Assembly: GCF_900604385.1 (NCBI RefSeq)
Contig: NZ_LR027382.1
Span: 2,147,001-2,211,000 of the forward strand
DNA from: Alistipes megaguti
GTDB taxonomy: Bacteria > Bacteroidota > Bacteroidia > Bacteroidales > Rikenellaceae
Reading direction: 5' to 3'
DNA length: 64,000 nt
Below the pieces are notes generated by a model. The model searched no databases. It saw only the letters and a list, made by a program, of their open reading frames with translations, and was not told the origin of the DNA. Made by a program: the position numbers and the translations under genes. Below, piece by piece: positions 8,672 through 17,200 of the stretch. Numbering within the stretch: the stretch's first letter is position 1; every line of letters starts with the position of its first letter.

Positions 8672-9772
8672 TCATTCTTCATCAAAAAGCATGGCCTCGG
8701 TAGGCGTCATGTCATAATAGAACAGCTTGTCCCGTTTGATGATGAGCTTGAGGTTGTCTATCAGGTATTGCATCAGTTTTATCATGACGCTCCGACCACG
8801 TTTGAACCCGATTGCCTCATAGGAGACCATCAGGCTTTGCAACAGGTTGTCGAATCCCCGGATAGGCTTTTCCCCGAAAGCGGCGGAGAGGGCTTCCCGG
8901 TGCTGTTCGATGCTCAGCTCCGTGAACCCCGTCCGAGCCTTGGGCTTCGGGGGCTCTCCGAACGAGTGTCCTTCCGCAATGACGGGCAGCCCAGTCTCGT
9001 TGATGGTGAACGCAAACGGCTTGAACTCCTTTTCCCGGATATGGAGCGCATGGACTTCGCTGATACCGGGATTCTCGTTGCTCTTGCTGATGACAAGCAC
9101 GGTTTCCGCCTTGTTGCTCATTTCCGTACCAATGTGTCCCCGCACATTATTATCCCCTTTGTTCAAATGGAGTACACAATGGATATGCAGGTCGTACCTT
9201 GAAGACCATTCCATCATCCGGTTGATGACTTCCACCGATTCACCGGTGCTGTTGATGTCAAGCATCAGGTCGCGGATGCCGTCAATGATGACCAGCCCAT
9301 AGCCTTTGTTCTGACGCAGCGCATAGTCGATGACCTCGACACGCACCGACGGCGAATATTCACGCAGGCAGAAGAAGTCGAGATTCTCCGGGTCGGTTGT
9401 CGTGGGCAGCCCGGCCAGCCGCAATATGCGCTCCAATACCGAGCGGCAATGGAAACGGCTCTGTTCCGTATCGACGTACAGAATCCGCTGTTTGCCTTCG
9501 GGCAGATGCGCACGGTAGTTCAACACTTGTTTCCCGGCCAATGAAGCGGCGACAAGCGCAGAGACATTAAACGTCTTCTTCGACTTTGCCTTTCCTGTCG
9601 ATGCACTGAAATTGCCGAGCGTGGCAATCGTCGAGTTGTCTATCCAGATGATTTGCGGCGGGGTCTCATAAATGTCCGTTGCCTTGATTTGCGAGGCCAG
9701 AAGGATGTCCGACAGGCGGTGTTCATCCATTCCCATATCGGCTGAGCGGTCAGTCTTTCTTTCGTTTTCCAT
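8672..9772 (-). CDS. RepA-like AAA ATPase of a mobile element
   Basis: A 366-residue RecA-fold ATPase of the AAA_25/RepA type found beside primases in Bacteroides mobile elements. It probably acts as a helicase or initiator for element replication. The P-loop region is at residues 60-67 (GKAKSKKT), where the second Gly of the normal GxxxxGKT is replaced by Lys. Walker B is VIIDGIRDLM near residue 158. A downstream HIHCVLHLNKGDNNVRGHIG block matches the sensor/motif region of RepA-type helicases. The C-terminal quarter looks like a small winged-helix domain. Its start lies 23 nt inside the end of the HTH gene, so the two are translationally linked. Confidence 0.8.
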   Translation of the reverse strand: MENERKTDRSADMGMDEHRLSDILLASQIKATDIYETPPQIIWIDNSTIATLGNFSASTGKAKSKKTFNVSALVAASLAGKQVLNYRAHLPEGKQRILYVDTEQSRFHCRSVLERILRLAGLPTTTDPENLDFFCLREYSPSVRVEVIDYALRQNKGYGLVIIDGIRDLMLDINSTGESVEVINRMMEWSSRYDLHIHCVLHLNKGDNNVRGHIGTEMSNKAETVLVISKSNENPGISEVHALHIREKEFKPFAFTINETGLPVIAEGHSFGEPPKPKARTGFTELSIEQHREALSAAFGEKPIRGFDNLLQSLMVSYEAIGFKRGRSVMIKLMQYLIDNLKLIIKRDKLFYYDMTPTEAMLFDEE

Positions 9773-10145
9773 TGCGTCTCTTATTAAGGAACGGTTCTGT
9801 GGCGGCGGCTTCCGTCGCCATGCGCACGGCCTCGTTCACTGTAGGTTCATAATTCTGCAACAGCCATTCGTCCAATTCCTCCTTGGCGAAATAGACCATT
9901 TTACCGCGCGGTTTGTAGTGCGGTATCTCCTTGCTCGATGTGAGCTTGTACAGCATACTTTCAGAAACCCCGATATACATACAGGCTTCCTGAAACGTGA
10001 ACACTCTCTTGGTCGTGAAGATGGTATTTTCCAGCAACGTGATACGCTCCAAGAGACTTTCGACCGGTTCCAATTTCTTTAGTACCGATTCGATGGCGGC
10101 GAGCCGTCCGCTCATCCGCTCCATGAATGTCATTCTATTCGGCAT
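9750..10145 (-). CDS. excisionase-family helix-turn-helix protein
   Basis: The ATG at 10145 (MPNRMTF) gives 131 residues; ATGs further in at MTFMERMSG are possible. An N-terminal coiled coil (LEPVESLLERITLLENTI) precedes a MerR-like HTH_17 domain: FTFQEACMYIGVSESMLYKL, then the wing block PHYKPRGKMVYFAKEELDEWL. Proteins of this kind act as recombination directionality factors or as regulators of excision genes in Bacteroides elements. The gene overlaps the RepA-like ATPase gene by 23 nt. A -7 motif and two inverted repeats lie directly upstream. Confidence 0.82.
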   Translation of the reverse strand: MPNRMTFMERMSGRLAAIESVLKKLEPVESLLERITLLENTIFTTKRVFTFQEACMYIGVSESMLYKLTSSKEIPHYKPRGKMVYFAKEELDEWLLQNYEPTVNEAVRMATEAAATEPFLNKRRNGKRKKD

Positions 10146-10180
10146 AATAACATGGTTTGATTTTTGACAATGGAGATGCA

Positions 10181-10210
10181 ACCTCCGTTATGCAGCGCGC
10201 TAACGGAGGT
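10181..10210. repeat. perfect 10-bp inverted repeat upstream of the excisionase-like gene
   Basis: ACCTCCGTTA at 10181-10190 and TAACGGAGGT at 10201-10210 are exact inverted copies with a 10-nt spacer. The repeat lies 36 bp upstream of the HTH gene start and directly beside a -7 motif at 10211-10218, so it would overlap the expected transcription start. It may be an operator or a leader hairpin. It lacks a U-tract, so it is not a simple terminator. Confidence 0.6.
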
Positions 10211-10218
10211 CAAAGGTA
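10211..10218 (-). promoter_or_regulatory. -7 promoter motif for the excisionase-like gene
   Basis: Read on the minus strand the site is TACCTTTG, a full match to the Bacteroidetes -7 consensus TAnnTTTG, 66 bp upstream of the start at 10145. I see no clear -33 TTG at the usual spacing. Confidence 0.45.
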
Positions 10219-10250
10219 TGTCCGGTAAACGAAGATGCCGTGATTTGGGG

Positions 10251-10273
10251 AATGATACTATGCGCGTATCATT
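10251..10273. repeat. perfect 8-bp inverted repeat in the same control region
   Basis: AATGATAC at 10251-10258 and GTATCATT at 10266-10273 are exact inverted copies with a 7-nt spacer. The repeat lies upstream of the -7 motif and is a plausible activator or integration-host-type binding site. Confidence 0.5.
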
Positions 10274-10324
10274 GCAACTCTCATGCTTTTACCTTTCACA
10301 TACTTCGCTTCTTGTCACTTCCTG

Positions 10325-11029
10325 TCATTCTTTCAGCCGGTCAATGGTCTTTCGGATGCCGTATGCGACCGATGTCATGTTGTTCTTGATGGATGACAGC
10401 GCGGAAGACAGGGTCGATACCGAAACGGAACGTGTCCCGTCCTTGGACTGCAGGAATGCACCCTTGCCGAGAACATTCTGCCACCGGGACTGGATAAGCG
10501 AGTTTTCAAGAAGCGCGTCGAACAGGATTACCACACGGCGGATATTGTTCACTCGGATGGAAAAGCCTTTCTTACAGGCGAAAAGAGCCTCCATGTCTTC
10601 AATGCGTACAGAAACACAGAACAGATGATAAGTATTGGCACAAGCCACAATACTTTCCATCTGTTCCGGGGTAAAATCACAGCCAAAAGAAAGGGAGAGA
10701 TCTGCCGGTCGGTCAATGTGGGGCGGACCGAGCGGAGGCAACGATTCCGAGGTATCATACATCCGTTTCAGCTTCATGCACTCGTCAAACGTGAAATTCG
10801 GCGTAGCAAAGCAAATCTGGACGAAACGGGCGTACTCGGTCAGCAGCCCCTTGACGATGTGGATGTTCATTTCGTGGCAGTTCCGGCAGGCCGCATGGTC
10901 GCAGTCTATGTACCGGTGTCCGTTTACGAAATCGTCCACATAACGGTGGTACTGTTTACCACCCGACACAACATCGTGGAGATAAACTGTTTTTGCTTCG
11001 GTTAGCAGGGCGAAAAGTTCATTCGCCAC
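10325..11029 (-). CDS. unrecognised conjugative-transposon protein; natural start probably lost by a +1 shift
   Basis: From the GTG at 11029 the frame gives 234 residues, but codons of coding character continue upstream in frame to about 11101 (KDLKTAFSLFGGSQHLQHF...). An ATG at 11102-11104 with an AAAAAGG stretch upstream is one base out of frame: ATGAAAAGACCTG reads MKRP, whereas one A fewer would give MKDLKTAF and join the long frame. The intact gene is therefore probably 10325-11104. The protein has a CDHAACRNCH cluster near residue 45, with no recognised domain. It sits between the integrase and excisionase genes, where small regulators of excision are common. Function unknown. Confidence 0.6.
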   Translation of the reverse strand: MANELFALLTEAKTVYLHDVVSGGKQYHRYVDDFVNGHRYIDCDHAACRNCHEMNIHIVKGLLTEYARFVQICFATPNFTFDECMKLKRMYDTSESLPPLGPPHIDRPADLSLSFGCDFTPEQMESIVACANTYHLFCVSVRIEDMEALFACKKGFSIRVNNIRRVVILFDALLENSLIQSRWQNVLGKGAFLQSKDGTRSVSVSTLSSALSSIKNNMTSVAYGIRKTIDRLKE

Positions 11030-11228
11030 ATCCTTCTCCGCAGCGAAGTGCTGCAGGTGTTGGCTCCCTCCAAAAAGAGAGAAGGCCGTCTTCAGGTCTT
11101 TTCATGTCGATTTACCTTTTTGAGTTTATAATATGTGATGAAAGCATTAACTTCGGTTGCGTTCACAACCGGAGCAATGCCATAAATTGATGTTTGTAAA
11201 TTAGACATGAACCACATAGTGCCGTCAA

Positions 11229-12374
11229 TTAGTGAAACAAACCGTTTACAAGATTCACTGCCTCGTCCTTCTTCTTGTTGATAATCTTGGCATACACCTG
11301 TGTCATTTTTACGTCGGCATGACCGAGCAACTTCGAGACGGTATATAAATCCGCGCCGAGCGTCAGCATCATGGTGGCGAATGTATGCCGGCTGGTGTGA
11401 TAGGAGAACCGCTTGGAGATTCCGGCTGCTTTCGCCCAAGGTTTGAGCTGCATCCTGATTGTATTGGCGGACGGCAGGTCGAACACATTATCTTCCGATG
11501 ATTTTCCCCCACGTTCCGGCATCCACTTCAACGCTTCAGGAGAGAGGGGCAGGTAAATAGGCTCTTTGGTCTTTTTCATGGACACGGCCAAACGGTACTG
11601 TCCCCGGTCAACGAACACGTCTTTCCATTTCAACTTGATTATATCGCTGATGCGCAATCCGCAGAAGCAGGAGAACAGATACGCGCATTTTACTATCTCG
11701 TATTCCTCGTGGGGCATAGGAGTGTCAATCAACGCCTGTACCTCTTCGATGGTCATGTACGACCGCATACTCTCCGGCTTACGGATTTTCTCCGACTTCT
11801 CAAGCTCGTTGAAAGGGTTGGCCTTCATCTTTTTCTTCCTGACGGCAGAGTTCAACGCACCGTTCAACGCACGGTAATAATTGTGAAGCGTGTAGTTTGA
11901 TATGTCCTTGCCTTTCGGATGATATTCCGTCAACAGATAAGTGATGTAGCCCCGGCAGAAGTTCCCGTCAATCTGATCCAGTGTGACCATTTCTCCGGCA
12001 TAGTCTTTCAGTATGCGCATGGCAATCTTGATTTGGTTGCCGTCTTTCTTGCCCGCACTCTCTTGGGCTTCCATGTAAACCTTCATCCAGTCCAACAGAT
12101 AAGTCTTGTCCTTACGGAATACGATTCCTGCCTCATTGCTGGTCAGTTCGATAATACGTTTCGACTTGATGGCATTGGCGGCATCCATTGTCGCCTGATT
12201 CTGCCTACGGGCATTATTATCCGTCTCCGGGATAATATACATCTTGAGGTATTCATACGTCCGCTTTCCATCGCGGTATATATCCAGATATAGACTCTTG
12301 CTGCCATCGCTCAACGGCTTCATCCGAAGACGAATCGGCTCTTTGACTTTTGTATGATTCTTAACTCGTGCCAT
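11229..12374 (-). CDS. tyrosine recombinase / integrase of the conjugative transposon
   Basis: The ATG at 12374 (MARVKNHTKV), preceded by AAAGGAA, gives 381 residues; the frame runs further upstream but the AT-rich sequence there holds the promoter. The order is an N-terminal Arm-DNA-binding domain, a SAM-like core-binding domain at about 90-190, and a catalytic domain. Catalytic residues are all present: R241 (CGLRISD), H326 and R329 (YHTSRHTFA), H352 (LLGHADV) and the nucleophile Y361 (TQVYAKI). It catalyses integration and excision of the element. Its position as the outermost gene fits an attachment site just to the right. Confidence 0.92.
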   Translation of the reverse strand: MARVKNHTKVKEPIRLRMKPLSDGSKSLYLDIYRDGKRTYEYLKMYIIPETDNNARRQNQATMDAANAIKSKRIIELTSNEAGIVFRKDKTYLLDWMKVYMEAQESAGKKDGNQIKIAMRILKDYAGEMVTLDQIDGNFCRGYITYLLTEYHPKGKDISNYTLHNYYRALNGALNSAVRKKKMKANPFNELEKSEKIRKPESMRSYMTIEEVQALIDTPMPHEEYEIVKCAYLFSCFCGLRISDIIKLKWKDVFVDRGQYRLAVSMKKTKEPIYLPLSPEALKWMPERGGKSSEDNVFDLPSANTIRMQLKPWAKAAGISKRFSYHTSRHTFATMMLTLGADLYTVSKLLGHADVKMTQVYAKIINKKKDEAVNLVNGLFH

Positions 12375-12800
12375 AGGGATTCCTTTCTCATTTTTCCTAT
12401 TGCAAATATACGGATAAGTATCGAGATTAAGAAACAAATAAGAAACAAAATTGCACCAAATAAGAGCCAATTCACTGAAAGTACTGAAAACAACTGAAAA
12501 TAAAAATAGGCTTATAAAACACTGATTTATAGCTTATTTATTATCACTTTATTGGGTGTTGTTTGCATTTTGTATATATACTGCGTAAATCTGGGAAATT
12601 TCAATTAGGACAAGGAAAACGACGCACTCATCACTTGTATTGGCATGTAAGGTGTTCGCCTTCTGCTATACAGGTGTGGGGTATTGTTTATTTGTCCTTG
12701 GGCTTACCAGAGCCTCCCGTCAGATAAACGAACGACTCCACACTTTCTTTTTGGACAACTGCATCCCCGGAGTCCGGATGTGTTCAAATCATCTATCAAA
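12375..12800. other. gene-free element/chromosome junction with the presumed attachment site
   Basis: These 426 bp hold no gene. Bases 12375 to about 12600 are AT-rich like the element. From about 12650 the composition shifts towards the chromosome, and the sequence leads into the outer membrane protein gene. A GTTTGCATTTTG stretch at about 12559-12570 contains the TTTGC core used by IntDOT-type recombinases, but the integrase family has not been shown to use it. The exact crossover point cannot be fixed without the left end. Confidence 0.45.
12403..12437 (-). promoter_or_regulatory. integrase promoter
   Basis: Read on the minus strand TATATTTG (12403-12410) matches the -7 consensus and lies 28 bp upstream of the integrase start. 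A TTTG that could serve as the -33 element is at 12435-12438, with a spacing of 24 nt that is longer than usual. Confidence 0.45.
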
Positions 12801-13526
12801 ATGAAGAAATGCTTCATGATGGCCGCTTTGCTCATCGGTTGCATGGCGACGGCCTCTGCTCAGGAGATCCGCGATATGTTCGGTTCGGATCAGAAGGGCG
12901 GAATCTCCTACGGCGTTCGTGCCGGTCTCAATGTTTCGAAGATTGCCGGGCAATACAGCCCCGATTCGGACGACAAGCTCGACTTCAATTCGAGGGTCGG
13001 CTTCCAGGTCGGTGCGGTAGTCGATATTCCGATCACCAACGGCTTCTACGTGCAGCCCGGGCTCCTCTTCACGACGCGCGGTGCCAAGGAGAAGTCCTCC
13101 TACAGTGAGGCGGGTTACAGCGAGGAAGCCTCCACGAAATATCGTCCCATGTATCTGCAGATTCCCGTATTGGCCTCGTTCCGCGCCGATGTGAGCGAGT
13201 CGGTGAATGTGCAGGTTCATGTCGGCCCCCATTTTGCCTTCGGGCTGGGTGGAAAATGCAAGGATTCGTACAGCGATTCCGACGGTCTGTCCGAGAGCCA
13301 GAAATATCCCTTCTTCGGTGAATCAACCGAGAACGAGGCCCGTTTCGGTGCCAAACGGTTCGATTTCGGACTCTCGTTCGGTGCCGGTGTGACCCTTCGG
13401 GAGCACTATTACGTCGGTATTGTCTACGATCTGGGTCTCGTGAATATGGCCATCGACAAGGAGTGGGGTAAGGAGGCGAAATTCCACAACCGCAACTTCT
13501 CGATTCAACTGGGTTATAACTTCTGA
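12801..13526 (+). CDS. outer membrane beta-barrel (porin-family) protein
   Basis: The ATG at 12801 gives 241 residues with a signal peptide (MKKCFMMAALLIGCMATASAQ). The mature protein has alternating strand patterns: a first strand GGISYGVRAGLNVSKI, then GFQVGAVVDIPI and YVQPGLLFTTRG, ending with NFSIQLGYNF, whose terminal Phe is the usual outer membrane signal. This fits the OMP_b-brl_2 type of small barrel common in Bacteroidetes. Function is unknown. It is the first chromosomal gene beyond the transposon. An open frame continues to 12684 upstream but lacks a signal peptide at that start. A lipocalin-like sequence begins 1 nt after the stop. Confidence 0.85.
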   Translation: MKKCFMMAALLIGCMATASAQEIRDMFGSDQKGGISYGVRAGLNVSKIAGQYSPDSDDKLDFNSRVGFQVGAVVDIPITNGFYVQPGLLFTTRGAKEKSSYSEAGYSEEASTKYRPMYLQIPVLASFRADVSESVNVQVHVGPHFAFGLGGKCKDSYSDSDGLSESQKYPFFGESTENEARFGAKRFDFGLSFGAGVTLREHYYVGIVYDLGLVNMAIDKEWGKEAKFHNRNFSIQLGYNF

Positions 13527-13527
13527 T

Positions 13528-14142
13528 TTGGCGAGCGGGTGCTCGATGGTCGAGGATGACCACACCATCGATCTCTCGCAATTGGTCGGAACCTGGGAGA
13601 TGACCCGCATGTATGACGGTGAGGACGGAACCTGGGACAATGAGTGCTGCGCCGAATACGGCTTTGTTGCGACGACTGAATTCCGTGAAGACGGAACCTG
13701 TGTGTTCAGCTGTCAGGCAAATGGAAATCCCCCTTCTCTCATCTATGCAACCTACGTTGTTGAAGCCAACACGATTGTGATTGCCACTGCCACTTCGGCT
13801 CAACCCGTGGTATGGCGAATCGAAAAACTGGCGGCTTCCGAATTGAATGTTGCTTTCGATTATCCCGGCGAAAACTACACGGACCGAGCCTGCTACAGGT
13901 GGATCAACCGATCGCTGACATTGATCCCGGATGCGGGGCCTTCACAAAGGCTCCGCTTTTTTATGCGCGTTGTCCGGATCCTCTCACTCCCCGCGCAATG
14001 GCCTTTTATATTCCGTTCTGCGGCTTTTACGGGATGGGGCGGCGGGTTGCTTCAGCCTGCTTACCCGTGGCAGAAAACGCCTCCTGTGGGGCGAAATCTT
14101 TTTCCATGTCCGGCGGTGGCAAATTCGGAGGTCTCAAGTTAA
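13528..14142 (+). pseudogene. lipocalin-like lipoprotein lacking its signal peptide, with abnormal 3' end
   Basis: The frame opens with a TTG directly at a lipobox (LASGC) 1 nt after the stop of the barrel gene; the Lys-rich start and hydrophobic stretch a lipoprotein needs are missing. The body (LSQLVGTWEMTRMYDG, then TTEFREDGTCVFSC) looks like the lipocalin-like proteins of Bacteroidetes. That character ends near 13915 (ACYRWINR), yet the frame runs on through a strong terminator at 13933-13962. Both ends are therefore abnormal. I read it as a gene damaged by a deletion that joined it to the barrel gene. A functional soluble variant, or sequence errors, are alternatives. Confidence 0.5.
13933..13962 (+). 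terminator. Rho-independent terminator after the barrel/lipocalin pair
   Basis: A 10-bp stem GCGGGGCCTT / AAGGCTCCGC with one G-U pair and a CACA loop is followed by six T. It lies inside the open frame of the lipocalin-like sequence, which argues that the real gene once stopped upstream of it. Confidence 0.85.
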
Positions 14143-14174
14143 AAAAAGAGACCGTGGATCAACTCCACGGTCTC
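14141..14174 (-). terminator. Rho-independent terminator of the nifJ transcript
   Basis: On the minus strand GAGACCGTGGA, loop GTTGA, TCCACGGTCTC is followed by seven T. It begins 39 nt after the nifJ stop. Confidence 0.9.
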
Positions 14175-14212
14175 CGAATGTGTCGGGTGGTTTCCCCTTC
14201 CGGGGTCCACGA

Positions 14213-17200
14213 TTAGTATTCCATCTTCGAGCGGCGAACGTAGCCGTTGTAACGCCACTTGGCGTTCTCCTCGGCTGCCTGGAAGAGCTCCTCGGCTTCG
14301 GCCGGGAACGACTTCTGGAGCGACGTGTAACGTACCTCCTTCATCAGGAAGTCGTGGAACTTCGTCCAGTCGGGCTCCTTCGAATCCAATACGAACGGAT
14401 TCTTGCCCTCCGTCTCCAGTTGCGGGTTGTAGTGCCACAGGTGCCAGTATCCGCAGGCTACGGCCTCTTTGCCAACCGCCTGCGTGCGGGCCATGCCGCC
14501 CTTGATGCCGTGGTTGATACACGGTGCGTAGGCGATGATCAGCGACGGGCCGGGATAGGCCTCGGCCTCCTTCAGCACGTTGAACAGCTGCTGCTGCGAG
14601 CCGCCGATCGATACCTGGGCCACATAGACGTAGCCGTAGGTCATCGCCATGGCGCCCAGATCCTTTTTGCGGATCCGCTTGCCGCTCGATGCGAACTTCG
14701 CTACGGCGCCCACCGGCGTAGCCTTCGACGACTGACCGCCCGTGTTCGAGTAGACCTCCGTATCGATTACCAGAATGTTGACATCCTGACCCGAAGCCAG
14801 TACGTGGTCAACACCGCCGTAACCGATATCGTAGCCCCAGCCGTCGCCGCCGATGATCCACTGCGACTTCTTGATGAGCCAATCCTTGTGCTCGAGAATC
14901 TTCTTGCAGTAGTCGCAGCCGCAGGCCTCCATCATCGGAATCAGACGGGCCGTAACCTCGGCCGACTTCGACGACGATCCGCGGTTGGCGATCCACTCCT
15001 TCATGACCTCCTTCAGCTCGTCGGAGCACTTCGTGCAGTTGGCGATGGCCTCTTCCATCGTCATCTGGATGCGGTCGCGGAGCTTCTCGATACCCAGGTG
15101 CATACCCAGACCGAACTCGGCGTTATCCTCGAAGAGCGAGTTGGCCCAGGCCGGACCCTTGCCTTCGGCATTGGTGCAGTAGGGGGTCGAAGGTGCCGAA
15201 CCCGAGTAGATCGACGTACAGCCCGTGGCGTTGGCGACCATCATCTTGTCACCGAACAACTGCGTCAGCGCCTTGATGTAGGGCGTCTCGCCGCAGCCGG
15301 CGCAGGCTCCCGAGAACTCGAAGAGCGGCTGTGCGAACTGCAGGTTCTTCACCGACTTGGTCTTGTCGACCACGTTCTTGTAACCGATATTCTTCGTGAC
15401 GTAGTCCCAGTTCTTGGCCTGCGGCATCTGCTCCTCGAGCGGGCGCATAACCAGCGCCTTGCCCTTGGCCGGGCAGATGTCGACGCAGTTGCCGCAACCC
15501 GTACAGTCGAGCGGCGATACCTGCACGCGGAACTTGTAGGCCTTCGTCTCGCCCAGACCCTGCTTCCATTCGATGCCCGAAGCGGCGGCCTCCTCGTCGG
15601 TGGCCAGGAACGGACGGATGGCTGCGTGGGGGCAGACATACGAGCACTGGTTGCACTGGATACAGTTGGCGATCTGCCACTCCGGTACGTTGACGGCGAT
15701 ACCGCGCTTCTCGTAGGCGGCCGTACCGTTCTCCCACGTACCGTCCTCACGGCCGTTGAAGACCGATACCGGCAGGTCGTCGCCCTTCAGGCCGTTGATC
15801 GGCTCGACGATCTTGCGCACGAACTCCGGATACGAAGCGTGCGACGGCGTCTGGAAGCCCTTGTCCTCGATCTGGGCCCACTCGGCCGGAACCTCGATCT
15901 TGATGACCTCCTTGCCGCCGGCGTCAACGGCTGCGTAGTTCATGTTGACGATATCCTCGCCCTTCTTTCCGTAGGTCTTCAGGATGGCGTGCTTCATCTC
16001 CTCGACGGCCTTCTCGAACGGAATCACGTTGGCGATCTTGAAGAAGGCCGACTGCATGATGGTGTTCGTACGCGATCCCAGACCCAGCTCGGCGGCGATC
16101 TTCGTGGCGTTGATGATGTAGAAGTTGATCTTGTTCTTGGCCAGGTAAGCCTTCATGTGGTCGGGCAGCGTGGCGCAGGTGGTCTCGGCGTCGTGAACCG
16201 AGTTGAGCAGGAACGAGCCGCCGGGCTTCAGGCCCTTCAGCACGTCATACTTGTCGACATACGACGGAACGTGGCAGGCCACGAAGTCGGGCGTCGTCAC
16301 CAGATAGGGCGAGGTGATGGGTTTGTCGCCGAAGCGCAGGTGCGACGACGTGTAGCCGCCCGACTTCTTCGAGTCGTAGGAGAAGTAGGCCTGGCAGTAT
16401 TTGTCGGTCGAACCGCCGATGATCTTGATCGAGTTCTTGTTGGCACCCACCGTACCGTCGGCGCCCAGTCCGAAGAAGAGAGCCTCGAACGTGCCGGGTT
16501 TGGCCAGCGAGATCTCCTCGCCGACGGGCAGCGAACGGAACGTCACGTCGTCGGTGATACCCACGGTGAACTGGTTCTTGGGCTCCGGGAGATTCATGTT
16601 CTCGAAGACGGCCAGCATCTGAGCCGGGGTGGTATCCTTCGACGAGAGACCGTAGCGGCCGCCGATGATCAGCGGCATCTGGCCGCACGGCAGGTTCTTG
16701 CAGTTGGCGAAGGCCTCGACAACGTCCATGTAGAGCGGATCGCCGTTGGCTCCGGGCTCCTTCGTGCGGTCGAGCACGCAGACGCGCTTTACGCTCTTGG
16801 GCAGAACCTCCATCAGGTACTTGACCGCGAACGGACGGTAGAGATGTACGGTGATCACGCCGACCTTCTCGCCCTTCTTGGCGCGCAGGTAGTCGATCGT
16901 CTCCTTGATGGTCTCCGTTACGGAACCCATGGCGATGATGATGTTCTCGGCATCTTCGGCACCATAATATACAAAGGGCTTGTACTGGCGGCCGGTGATC
17001 TTCGAGATCTCCTTCATCGTGTCGGCAACCATGTCGGGCACGGCCTCGTAGAACTTGTTGGCGGCCTCACGCGTCTGGAAGTAGATGTCGGGGTTCTGGG
17101 CCGTACCGCGCGTTACGGGGTGCTCGGGGTTGAGCGCACGGGCGCGGAAGGCCTTCAGGGCGTCGCGGTCGAGCAGCGCAGTAAGTTTGGCCTCGTCGAT

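Larger units (their letters stand above)
1..12600 (-). mobile_element. right end of a Bacteroides-type conjugative transposon (ICE)
   Basis: All genes from 1 to 12374 lie on the minus strand and match the usual content of Bacteroides conjugative transposons: integrase, excisionase-like HTH protein, RepA-like ATPase, Toprim primase, TraE, TraF and TraG. Base composition is visibly lower in GC than the chromosome that follows, with AT-rich intergenic stretches at 7437-7680, 8569-8671 and 12375-12600. The integrase sits outermost, as is usual next to an attachment site. The left end, the relaxase and the coupling protein are outside the window. The right boundary is inferred from composition and gene content and is uncertain by about 200 bp. 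Confidence 0.85.
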
